NCBI GenBank assembly: GCA_020621405.1 | Contig: JAHRYN010000002.1 | Coordinates: 62,001 to 126,000 of the forward strand | Source: Betaproteobacteria bacterium | GTDB lineage: Bacteria; Pseudomonadota; Gammaproteobacteria; Burkholderiales; Rhodocyclaceae | DNA: 64,000 nt | Direction of reading: 5' to 3' | Shown here: piece after piece, positions 55,210 to 64,000 of the stretch | Layout of the letters: the number at the start of each line of letters is the position of its first letter | How positions within the stretch are numbered: position 1 is the first letter of the stretch | Program-made: the position numbers and the translations under genes | The notes under the pieces: generated by a model | What the model was told of the DNA's origin: nothing | Databases searched by the model: none | Seen by the model: the letters and a program-made list of their open reading frames with translations, nothing else

Positions 55210-56916
55210 TCAGTGGTTGAAGCGGTAGCCGGCGGCCGGGAGTACCTGCCAGTCGCCATCACCGCTCAGTTCCAGCACCTGCGTGTGGAATTTCAGGATG
55301 GTGGAGCGATGGCCGACGCTGATCAGGGTCGTCCCGGTTTCCAGCAGCTGCCGGTAGAGCTTCGCCTCGTTGGCGATGTCGAGCGCGCTGGTCGCCTCGT
55401 CCAGCATGGCGTAGCGCGGCCGCGTCAGCAGCAGCCGGGCGAAGGCCAGACGCTGCTGTTCGCCGATGGACAGCACCTTGTGCCAGTCCAGCTCGGCATC
55501 CAGCCCGCCGGCGCGGCTGGCGAGGTCAGGCAGGTTCACCCGCTCCAGCAGGTCCAGCAGCTCGCCGTCGGTGGCTGCGTGCCCGATATGCGGATACAGC
55601 AGCTGGCTGCGCAGCGTGCCCAGCACCATGTAGGGCTGCTGAGGCAGGAAGAACAATTCGTCATTGCCGGGCCGCGAGATGGTGCCGCTGCCGGCGCGCC
55701 ACAGACCGGCGATGGCGCGCAGCAGCGAACTTTTTCCGCTGCCGCTCTCGCCGACGATCATCAGCCCCTCGCCCGGCCTGACCGCGACCGACAGGTTGCG
55801 GATCAGGATGCGATCGCTGTTCGGCGTACACAGCGTGACGCCGTCGAGCACGAGGTCGGGCGCCTCGACCGATCCGATGACGCCGCCCGCTGCCGCAGGT
55901 CCGCCCGTCTGCCCGGGCAGCAGTACCTTGGCCAGTGAATCCAGGCGGTCGACACCGGCGGCGAAGCGGCTCAGGCCTTCGAAATTCTCGACGATCAGCG
56001 AGATGGCGCCGAGCACCGCGGCAAAGGCGCCCGCCGCCTGCACCGCCCGGCCCACTTCCAGTTCGCCGGAAATCACGCGCGCCGCGATGATGGCGCTCGG
56101 AATGACCAGGGTCAGCAGGAAATAGGCGTGCTGAAACAGATTGAGCGAGAACTGCCCGCGAATCAGCCGGCCGAAGTTGTCGAAGGCCGCATCGAAGCGC
56201 CCCCGGACCTGCTTCAGCTCCTGCGCCTCGCCGCGGTAGAAGGCGATCGATTCGGCGTTTTCCCGCACCCGCACAAGACTGAAGCGGAAATCCGCTTCGC
56301 GCCGGATCTGGTTGAAATTCAGCCCCATCAGCCGCCGCCCGAACACGAACACGACGATCATCGTTCCGGACAGCGCGTAGACGACGAGGAAATACACCAG
56401 CTCGTGCGATATCGACCACAGCACGCTGCTGAACGCGACCAGCTGCAGGATGGAACTGATGATGACCAGCAGGAAGTACAGCGAGCGCTGGGTGAAGGTC
56501 GCGATGTCCTCGGCCACCCGCTGGTCCGGATTGTCTATGCCCTGGTTGGCATTCAGCTCGTAGAACTGCCGGTGACTGAAGTAGCTGTCGAGGAAGCGGC
56601 CGGTCAGCCAGCGCCGCCACAGCACGCCCAGCTTGTCGCGGACGAAGTAGTAGCAGGCGTAGATCGGCACTGCGGCGATCAGCAGGCCGAGGCACAGGCG
56701 GATCGCGGTCCAGAAGCGCGCCTCGTCGCGCGCCGCCAGCGCCGAGGTGAATTCGCCGGTCTGCTCGTTGAACAGCACGGCGAACTGGGTCTGGCCGAGC
56801 AGCAGGATGACCAGCAGCGCAACCAGGCCCCGGGCCTTCCATTTTTCCTCGTGGCTCCAGTAGGGCGAGGCGATCGCCCAGAACCGCTTCCACAGATGGT
56901 TGTCGGCCGTCGTCAT
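55210..56916 (-). CDS. ABC half-transporter of the ALDP/SbmA-YddA type
   Basis: A 568-residue fusion of a membrane domain and an ATPase. The N-terminal domain (about residues 1-330) has six helices and an EXXFY-like region (NAESIAFYRGEAQ, about 220) typical of the ABC_membrane_2 family. The C-terminal ATPase has Walker A GESGSGKSS (about 399), signature LSIGEQQRLAFARLL (about 495) and Walker B YAMLDEATSALD (about 517). Relatives import very-long-chain fatty acids, peptides or cobalamin. The ATG at 56916 is chosen over a GTG 8 codons earlier; neither has a strong SD. No periplasmic partner is needed in this family. Confidence 0.88.
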   Translation of the reverse strand: MTTADNHLWKRFWAIASPYWSHEEKWKARGLVALLVILLLGQTQFAVLFNEQTGEFTSALAARDEARFWTAIRLCLGLLIAAVPIYACYYFVRDKLGVLWRRWLTGRFLDSYFSHRQFYELNANQGIDNPDQRVAEDIATFTQRSLYFLLVIISSILQLVAFSSVLWSISHELVYFLVVYALSGTMIVVFVFGRRLMGLNFNQIRREADFRFSLVRVRENAESIAFYRGEAQELKQVRGRFDAAFDNFGRLIRGQFSLNLFQHAYFLLTLVIPSAIIAARVISGELEVGRAVQAAGAFAAVLGAISLIVENFEGLSRFAAGVDRLDSLAKVLLPGQTGGPAAAGGVIGSVEAPDLVLDGVTLCTPNSDRILIRNLSVAVRPGEGLMIVGESGSGKSSLLRAIAGLWRAGSGTISRPGNDELFFLPQQPYMVLGTLRSQLLYPHIGHAATDGELLDLLERVNLPDLASRAGGLDAELDWHKVLSIGEQQRLAFARLLLTRPRYAMLDEATSALDIANEAKLYRQLLETGTTLISVGHRSTILKFHTQVLELSGDGDWQVLPAAGYRFNH

Positions 56917-57218
56917 TGTTGTTCTGGATGGATGCGCCACCGGACCGGGCGCTGCAGGAGCGGCCGGCCAGCCGGCGGCATGAAGATTGTTTTACTACCC
57001 GGCCCGCATCCGGGTCAAGCAGGCAGGCATGGCCTGACGTTCTGCCGGCAGCAGCCCCGCACAGCCACGGTTGCATCGGTCGTCGCGGCACCCCGGCGAC
57101 AGCCTTCCTTGTTTCCGTGTGTGTCGGCTTCCGGCTCCATGGCCGGAAGGTTTAGCATGGCCGGTTGCAGCCGTTGGTCAGAACGGCTTTCCCGGCCCGA
57201 TCGCGAGGAATGAGAAAA
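56917..57218. other. Divergent intergenic region between the ABC and S51 peptidase genes
   Basis: 302 bases with no credible gene. It contains a direct repeat ATGGCCGG at 57139-57146 and 57157-57164 (18-base period) near the peptidase start, which might bind a regulator. No clear promoter elements are visible. Confidence 0.4.
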
Positions 57219-58373
57219 ATGACAATGTCCGAACAAGGATACGTGCAAGCCCGCAAGCTGTCCGGCGCGATGCGCGGACTGGTCGCCGCGGCGCTCGTCG
57301 GCACCCTGCTGGCCGCCGGTACCACGCCGGCGCAGGCAGCCAACAAGTCGAAACTGACGATCTACCAGCACGGCAAGCCGGTCGATGCGCCGCCGTGCGC
57401 AGCCAGCGCAACCCGGACGGCGGTGCTGATGGGCGGCGGCGTGGACGTCAAGGAAGCGTACAGCTGGATGATCAGCAAGATGGTGCTGTGCGACGGCCGG
57501 CATGGCAACTTCGTGGTGATCCGAGCCGGCGGCAACCCGTCGTACGACAGCTTCATCTACAAGCTCGGCCAGGTGGCTTCGGTGCAGACCGTGGTCGTGC
57601 CGACCGCCGACGCCGCCAACAACCCCGACCCGGCGCTGATCAGCCTGATACGGAACGCCAGCGCGATCTGGCTCACCGGCGGCGACCAGGGCGACTACTA
57701 CAACTTCTGGAAGGGCTCGCTGCTCGAGCGCCTGGTGTCCGAACAGGTCAGGACTTACAGCATCCCGGTCGGCGGTACCAGCGCCGGCATGATGATACTC
57801 AGCGAGTTCAACTACATCGCCTACCCGAACACCATCAATTCCTTCGACGCACTGCTCGACCCCTACAAGACCGGTTCGGTGACGCTGAAGAAGGACTTCT
57901 GGGACAACGGCACGCCGTTCTCGCCCGAGTACTACTGGAACAACCGGACGCCGTTCCCGCCGCTGCTGAACACGGTCACCGATTCGCACTTCGACGCGCG
58001 TGACCGCATGGGGCGTCTGGTCACCTTCCTGGCGCGCGTGGTGCGCGACGGCTGGGCCGACACCGCCGGCGCACGCGCCATCGGCGTCGATCAGGAAAGC
58101 GCGCTGCTGATGGAATACGACGCGAGTGCCGACCCGGCTGCGGATGCCGCGCACTACGCGGCCCGGGTGGTCGCCAATCCGGGCGTCACCGGCGCGGCCT
58201 ATGTACTGAGCGTGGGCGCGGGCAGCAACCGCATCGTGGAACCCGGCGTCCCGCTGACCTTCACCAATGTGTCCGTCCAGAAATTCCCGTCGAGCGGCGG
58301 CGAGCAGGACTACTTCATCAATGTCGACAACGGCGACATGAGTTCGACCAACAACGGCGGCAGCCTCTACTAG
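57219..58373 (+). CDS. Exported S51-family (cyanophycinase-like) peptidase
   Basis: A 384-residue protein with a signal peptide (hydrophobic core GLVAAALVGTLLAAGTT, cleavage near AQA at about residue 40). The S51 fold is indicated by AVLMGGGVDVKEAYSWM (about residue 68), WLTGGDQGDYYNF (about 152), the nucleophile serine in VGGTSAGMMIL (about 186) and the histidine in VTDSHFDARDRMGRL (about 252). Cyanophycinases cleave the beta-Asp-Arg storage polymer, usually inside or outside cells; related S51 enzymes hydrolyse Asp dipeptides. Its export suggests use of an external polymer. The ATG at 57219 has GAGGA upstream; ATGs at 57210 and 57225 are alternatives. A strong terminator follows. Confidence 0.8.
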   Translation: MTMSEQGYVQARKLSGAMRGLVAAALVGTLLAAGTTPAQAANKSKLTIYQHGKPVDAPPCAASATRTAVLMGGGVDVKEAYSWMISKMVLCDGRHGNFVVIRAGGNPSYDSFIYKLGQVASVQTVVVPTADAANNPDPALISLIRNASAIWLTGGDQGDYYNFWKGSLLERLVSEQVRTYSIPVGGTSAGMMILSEFNYIAYPNTINSFDALLDPYKTGSVTLKKDFWDNGTPFSPEYYWNNRTPFPPLLNTVTDSHFDARDRMGRLVTFLARVVRDGWADTAGARAIGVDQESALLMEYDASADPAADAAHYAARVVANPGVTGAAYVLSVGAGSNRIVEPGVPLTFTNVSVQKFPSSGGEQDYFINVDNGDMSSTNNGGSLY

Positions 58374-58699
58374 GATCTGCTGCTCCGGATCGCCGGATCT
58401 CTTGGAAAGAAAGGGCCTCGGAAGAGGCTCTTTTTCTGCCCCGTAACAGCCCCCGGCCCTCTCCGGATGCCACCGGCACGACGACCGGAGTAGCATGCCG
58501 ATGCCCGCGATTGGCGCAACGCATCGTGCAGCGCATCAATTCCGGGCAGGGCTGAGCGGACAGTCGCAATCATGATGACGCCGAGACGCCATCTGCGCCC
58601 GACACTGCCGCTTCCGGCCTCTGGCATGGCTGATGCATGCGCACACTGTCGGCCTGTTGTTCGGCCCTGTCTTGCAGTCTTTCGTCGGGATGCGATCAC
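58374..58699. other. Intergenic region after the S51 peptidase, upstream of the LuxR gene
   Basis: 326 bases. The first part holds the terminator at 58410-58436. The rest has no clear gene or promoter; an in-frame extension of the LuxR gene to 58637 is possible but has a Cys/Ser-rich, unlikely sequence. Confidence 0.45.
58410..58436 (+). terminator. Intrinsic terminator of the S51 peptidase gene
   Basis: A 10-bp stem (AAAGGGCCTC with GAGGCTCTTT, one G-T pair) capped by a GGAA tetraloop and followed by TTCT. It begins 37 bases after the stop codon; a textbook Rho-independent terminator. Confidence 0.9.
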
Positions 58700-59728
58700 A
58701 TGTTCGGTGTGGACGAATTCAGCAGTGCAATCCTGGACCTGCAGTCGCTGGCCCGCAGTTCGGCCATCGACGACTTCCAGCAATCCGCGCTGTCACGCGT
58801 GCAGTCGGTGGTCGGATTCGACAAGGCGTGGTGGGGCATCATGTCGCCCGCCTCCGGCGGCTTCAAGCTGCACAGCTCCCAGCCCTTCAATCTCGATGAC
58901 GGTTTCGTGCCGCTGTGGGAGGAAACCAAGGCGGACGACGCACTGGCCAAGGCGGTGAAGGCCAAGCCGCGCGAAACGGTCCATTTCGACCAGCGCAAGT
59001 TCCGCGAATCGCCGGGGCTGGCGACGCTGATGGGCGAGCATGGCGTCGGCCAGGCCTTCTGCACCTCGATCTACCTGCCGTCGGAAACCGCCTTCGTCTT
59101 CCTGTCGCTGTACCGCACGGTCGGCGAGGCGCGCTTCACCGACACCGACCAGATGCTGGCGCAGTACCTGATGCCGCACCTGTGTTCCGCCTGGACATCG
59201 AACCGCATCATCCAGATGGAGTACCTGAAGTCGAGCATGGCCAGCGATCAGGTCGCCATGGCCATGCTCGACCGCCAGGGCGAACTGCTGAACGCGGAAC
59301 CGCAGTTCGTCGAGGCGCTCCGCCTCGAGTGGCCGGACTACGCCGGCGGCACGCTGCCGGACACGATTGCGCTGTGGCTGAAGACGGAGGACTTCCGGCT
59401 CAAGCTGCAGCACCTCGTGCTGCAGCGCCACCTGATGGGCGATTTCACGCTGCTGGTGGCGCGCCCGCGCTCGCGGCTGGACATCCTGACGCCGCGCGAA
59501 ATGTCGGTCGCGGAGGCCTTCGGCAGCGGCGGCAGCTACAAGGAAATCGCGCGCCAGCTCGACCTGTCACCGGCCACCGTACGTTTCTACCTGCGCACCA
59601 TCTACGAAAAGCTGCAGGTGCGCGACAAGGGCGAACTGGCCTCGCTGCTCAGGCAGGAAGACCTGCGGATCGACGGGGCGACGCTGGCCGTGCGCTACCG
59701 CCAGCTGCACCAGACCCGCCTGCTCTGA
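58700..59728 (+). CDS. LuxR-family transcriptional regulator
   Basis: A 342-residue regulator. The C-terminal LuxR helix-turn-helix is clear: LTPREMSVAEAFGSGGSYKEIARQLDLSPATVRFYLRTIYEKL (about residues 263-305). The N-terminal 250 residues resemble a PAS/GAF-like ligand domain (FQQSALSRVQSVVGFDKAWWG near the start) rather than a receiver, and no phospho-Asp site is seen. The ATG at 58700 has a CGGGA SD about 9 bases upstream. The gene is followed after 220 bases by the BVMO gene on the same strand, so control of that gene is plausible. The ligand is unknown. Confidence 0.85.
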   Translation: MFGVDEFSSAILDLQSLARSSAIDDFQQSALSRVQSVVGFDKAWWGIMSPASGGFKLHSSQPFNLDDGFVPLWEETKADDALAKAVKAKPRETVHFDQRKFRESPGLATLMGEHGVGQAFCTSIYLPSETAFVFLSLYRTVGEARFTDTDQMLAQYLMPHLCSAWTSNRIIQMEYLKSSMASDQVAMAMLDRQGELLNAEPQFVEALRLEWPDYAGGTLPDTIALWLKTEDFRLKLQHLVLQRHLMGDFTLLVARPRSRLDILTPREMSVAEAFGSGGSYKEIARQLDLSPATVRFYLRTIYEKLQVRDKGELASLLRQEDLRIDGATLAVRYRQLHQTRLL

Positions 59729-59948
59729 ACACCTCGGTCCGATCCGCCACGACCGCCGGAAAAAAGCCGCGCACGACACCCCGCGCCGCCTGTCGATTTG
59801 TTCAAATGATTGCCGGAATTCTTCAAGCCGGCCGCCCGCCGCATCCCTAAAGTCCAAGCATGGCAGCCCTCGCCCCGGCGGCTTTGGCCTCTCCGGCGAC
59901 GCGGGTGATCCATCCGGACTGCATCCAGACAAAAAAGGAGGAGACGCT

Positions 59949-61595
<1,647 letters not shown>

Positions 61596-61606
61596 TCCTT
61601 CCGTGC

Positions 61607-61632
61607 CCCGTCCGGCGCCCGCGCCGGACGGG
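61607..61632. terminator. GC-rich hairpin after the BVMO gene
   Basis: A 12-bp perfect stem (CCCGTCCGGCGC and its complement) with a 2-base spacer, 11 bases after the BVMO stop. No T-run follows. The CCCGTCCGG arm is shared with the palindrome at 33769-33790. Confidence 0.6.
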
Positions 61633-61816
61633 CCGACTCCTGCCGTTTCCCCTTCCGGCATCTCGCCCGCAGCGGCGTGCCACCGACCGCCACCGATGCA
61701 GGTTCCGCGGAAAGCGCCGATTCGAGTACGATCACGCGGCTTGTGTCGAACGCTGCGGGCGCCCCTGCGGCGTACCGGGCATCAACGGTCTGGCCGTCGG
61801 GTTGGAGGAGAACGAC

Positions 61817-62704
61817 ATGGCGAAAGCGATATCGCCGAATGAACTGCCCTCGTGGGTGCCGGGCAAGCTGCTGTCCGCCAGCGATGACCTGGGCTGGAAG
61901 GACGTCGCGCAGCGTTCCTACCACTACGAAGGCATGGAGGTCACCGTGCCTCCGCTGGACCATTTCCTGGTCGTGCGCTACCACGCCGGCCGGACGCCGA
62001 TGGACCGCCGCGTCGACGACCGGTGGAGCCGCGCCGCCTGCGCGCCGGGCGACACCTCGCTGCTGACGATCGCCCAGCAGTCGCACTGGCACTGGACCGA
62101 AGACATCGACGTGTCGCACATCTACCTGTCGAATCCGCTGATGTCGCGGATCGCCGGCGACGTGATGGAACGTTCGGTCGAGGACGTGCAACTGCACGAC
62201 GTGCTGCGCGCCGACGACCCGACGCTGCAGGCGATCACCGACGCCATCACCGGCGAGGCGATGCAGCCCGGACTGGGCGGTCCGCTCTACGTCGAGGCGC
62301 TGGCGACGCAGCTGGCCGTGCACCTGCTGCGCAACTATTCGCGCATCACCGTGAAGCAGCCGAACGCCGCCGGACGGCTGTCGGCGCAGCAGATGCGCCG
62401 CGTGCTGGAATTGATCGAGGAACGCCTGCACGAATCGCTGTCGCTGGAGGATCTGGCGGATGCAGCCGGGCTGGGCGCCTACACTTTCCACCGCCGCTTC
62501 CGTGAAACGCAGGGCCGCGCGCCGCACGCCTTCGTGATCGACCAGCGCGTCGAACGTGCCCGCCGGCTGTTGACGGCCGGCGACCTCGCGGTCAAGGAAG
62601 TGGCCGCTTCGTGCGGTTTTTCCGACCAGGCGCACATGACCCGGGTGCTGCGCGAACGCCTCGGACAGACTCCCGCGAAGCTCAGGGCGGCGCGGGCCGG
62701 CTGA
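61817..62704 (+). CDS. AraC-family transcriptional regulator
   Basis: A 295-residue regulator. The C-terminal 100 residues form the AraC double helix-turn-helix: SLEDLADAAGLGAYTFHRRFRETQGRAPHAFVIDQRVERARRLL (about residues 208-251) and VKEVAASCGFSDQAHMTRVLRERLGQTP. The N-terminal 190 residues are an AraC_binding-like sensor of unknown ligand. The ATG at 61817 has a strong SD (GGAGGAG). It follows the BVMO gene on the same strand after 221 bases and is convergent with the DMFase-like gene, which makes control of either or both plausible. Confidence 0.88.
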   Translation: MAKAISPNELPSWVPGKLLSASDDLGWKDVAQRSYHYEGMEVTVPPLDHFLVVRYHAGRTPMDRRVDDRWSRAACAPGDTSLLTIAQQSHWHWTEDIDVSHIYLSNPLMSRIAGDVMERSVEDVQLHDVLRADDPTLQAITDAITGEAMQPGLGGPLYVEALATQLAVHLLRNYSRITVKQPNAAGRLSAQQMRRVLELIEERLHESLSLEDLADAAGLGAYTFHRRFRETQGRAPHAFVIDQRVERARRLLTAGDLAVKEVAASCGFSDQAHMTRVLRERLGQTPAKLRAARAG

Positions 62705-62746
62705 CCCGCCCCGCCGGGCTCAGCGCCACTGCCTCAGCGCCACTGC
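62701..62746. repeat. 14-bp tandem duplication and hairpin between the AraC and DMFase-like genes
   Basis: CTCAGCGCCACTGC is present twice in tandem at 62719-62732 and 62733-62746. The second copy contains the stop of the minus-strand gene (62734-62736). CTGACCC at 62701-62707 (with the AraC stop) can pair with GGGCTCAG at 62716-62723 (one bulged base), which uses the first copy. Confidence 0.6.
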
Positions 62747-64000
62747 TTCTCGTCGGCGATCCAGCCCCAGCCCGGCAGTGCGCCCGGCTTCAGGAAGGCA
62801 TCGACCACGTTCTTCGTGATGCGCGAAACGTTGTTGTCGAAGTCGCGGCACGGCAGCGAACTGCTCCAGGCAATCGAGCCGGTGCAGAACACCGCGCCGT
62901 CGTTCGGAGCGGTGAAGTAGGTCATGTCGGCACGCACCTTGGGTTCCTGCGTGCCGCCGAATCCCGGATGCATGTACACGATTTCCTCGACCACCAGCAC
63001 GTAGTTGTCGCTGTGTCCGCCCGATGATGCGAGGACGCGCGTGTGCGGCGGCGTGCCCAGCTTGAGGTCGTAGCGGTCCAGCTCCACGCCGGCGGCACCG
63101 CCGCGCGCCAGCCCGAAGTCGCCGATGATTTCGCCCTCGACGCCGTCCATGATCCACGACACCGTGCGGTGATAGCTGTCCGGCATGCGGCGGTAGGCCT
63201 TCGATTCCTCGAAACCTTCGGCGGTGAAGCCGACGCCGGTCAGCTTCTGCGGCGGTCGGCCCCGGTTCTTCCACAGGCCGCTCTTCTCGCCGGTGGTGCA
63301 CAGATAGTGTTCGCCCGGCCGCGCCTCCCAGGCGCGCGAACCGGAGTCGAGCTTGCGCACCTCCATGACCCAGGGCTGGTCGTCGCGGAAGGCCACGCAC
63401 CAGTAGTAGCCGTTGCCGCCCATGTACATCAGCCGCCCGCCGCCGGTCACGTAGTCCTCGGTCGCGTCCAGCATGCGCTCCGAGTAGTACTCGGGGTGCG
63501 AGCCGCTCATGACCGCGCGGTAGGGTTCGAGCGCGGCAAGGCCGTCGCGGTGCAGGTCCTCGTCGGTCAGGATTTCGTAGTCGTAGCCCATCCTCTCCAG
63601 CCAGGCGACGATGGACAGGTCGCACGGGAACTGCCAGGTCAGCCCCATGCTCGACATGCGGTACTTGGGCCGCATGTTCACCACCGGTCGCCGGTACGAG
63701 CTGTACGACACGCCCAGCCCGTCGAGGAAATGGTCGTAGGTCGACAGTCCGAACTCGTGGTTCTTGTACATCTCGATGTCGACTTCGCTGACGATGGGCG
63801 GCTGGCCCGCCATCGGCTGGATGATCTGCGCGTCGAAACTGAGCTTTTCGTTGGCGTAGGCCAGATAGCTCGCGGTCGGCATGAGCAGCGCGAGCGGCGC
63901 CTTCGGCACGGCCGCCCGCACGAAGAACACCACGTAGTCTTCCGCCAGTCCGGCGCCATCGCCGACGCGCAGCCGCACCGCATACACGCCGCTGCGCAGC
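62734..64000 (-). CDS. N,N-dimethylformamidase large-subunit-like protein, 3' part, cut by the right edge
   Basis: The frame is open to base 64000, so the start is outside; at least 421 residues are visible. The sequence matches the DMFase beta-subunit-like C-terminal domain: SSMGLTWQFPCDLSIVAWLERMGYDYEILTDEDLHRDGLAAL followed by YRAVMSGSHPEYYSERMLDATEDYVTGGGRLMYMGGNGYYW, and a C-terminal PGFGGTQEPKVRADMTYFTAPNDGAVF...WSSSLP. Family enzymes use a mononuclear iron held by two tyrosines and one carboxylate to hydrolyse dimethylformamide to dimethylamine and formate; others have unknown amide substrates. I cannot assign the metal ligands without alignment. Presence of the small subunit beyond the edge is unknown. 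Confidence 0.85.
   Translation of the reverse strand, partial: LRSGVYAVRLRVGDGAGLAEDYVVFFVRAAVPKAPLALLMPTASYLAYANEKLSFDAQIIQPMAGQPPIVSEVDIEMYKNHEFGLSTYDHFLDGLGVSYSSYRRPVVNMRPKYRMSSMGLTWQFPCDLSIVAWLERMGYDYEILTDEDLHRDGLAALEPYRAVMSGSHPEYYSERMLDATEDYVTGGGRLMYMGGNGYYWCVAFRDDQPWVMEVRKLDSGSRAWEARPGEHYLCTTGEKSGLWKNRGRPPQKLTGVGFTAEGFEESKAYRRMPDSYHRTVSWIMDGVEGEIIGDFGLARGGAAGVELDRYDLKLGTPPHTRVLASSGGHSDNYVLVVEEIVYMHPGFGGTQEPKVRADMTYFTAPNDGAVFCTGSIAWSSSLPCRDFDNNVSRITKNVVDAFLKPGALPGWGWIADEKQWR

Overview
The window is GC-rich, densely coded chromosomal DNA from a Gram-negative bacterium, most likely a betaproteobacterium. Pointers are the divergent uvrA / MFS / ssb block, a yhdP-nit-tldD gene run, a Kup-type K+ carrier, the three-gene proton-translocating transhydrogenase, glnE, and a PEP-CTERM (exosortase-sorted) protein. 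A Rhodocyclales-like methylotroph or degrader (Methyloversatilis or Zoogloea type) would fit the DMFase-like, BVMO and PEP-CTERM content. That genus-level guess is inference only. No rRNA, tRNA, CRISPR array, prophage or transposase was seen.

Layout. 1-4.9 kb: the end of a TRAP large permease (cut by the left edge), an MFS carrier, an AEC permease and a succinate-semialdehyde-type dehydrogenase. 5.0-7.2 kb: a compact partner-switching module made of a STAS antagonist, an RsbW-type kinase and an RsbU/SpoIIE-type phosphatase with a cNMP-fold domain. 7.4-10.8 kb: arfB, a CapA-like phosphoesterase with a small exported protein, and a PEP-CTERM protein. 10.9-21 kb, all minus strand: kup, a large hybrid histidine kinase, pntAA-pntAB-pntB, a PP2C phosphatase and an HDOD protein.

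21-28.5 kb: glcD-glcE-glcF (glycolate oxidase) and a glycerate 2-kinase, which together suggest use of C2 acids via glyoxylate and glycerate. An Xre/RES toxin-antitoxin pair and a nitronate monooxygenase lie between them. 28.7-36.9 kb: cobalamin adenosyltransferase, murI, an aroG/GT39/UbiA-like gene run, and tldD, a FeeM-like N-acyltransferase and a nitrilase, followed by the giant envelope protein YhdP (to 40.9 kb). 41-51 kb: glnE, a small lipoprotein, a VIT-family carrier, tRNA hydroxylase trhO, DUF808, small membrane and CBS proteins, a DMT exporter, ssb and a YajR-like MFS carrier. 51.3-54.2 kb: uvrA.

After uvrA there is a BIME-like cluster of five palindromic repeats in alternating orientation. 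Beyond it (54.5-64 kb) the content looks accessory and catabolic: a PPOX-fold flavoprotein, an ALDP/SbmA-like ABC half-transporter, an exported S51 (cyanophycinase-like) peptidase, a LuxR regulator, a Baeyer-Villiger monooxygenase, an AraC regulator and a dimethylformamidase-like protein cut by the right edge.

The most noteworthy signals are the repeat cluster, the RES/Xre operon with three ordered operator half-sites, the partner-switching module whose cNMP pocket lacks its key arginine, the FeeM-like enzyme inside a conserved housekeeping gene run, a recurring hairpin design that embeds both stop codons of convergent genes, and the regulator-rich BVMO/DMFase region.
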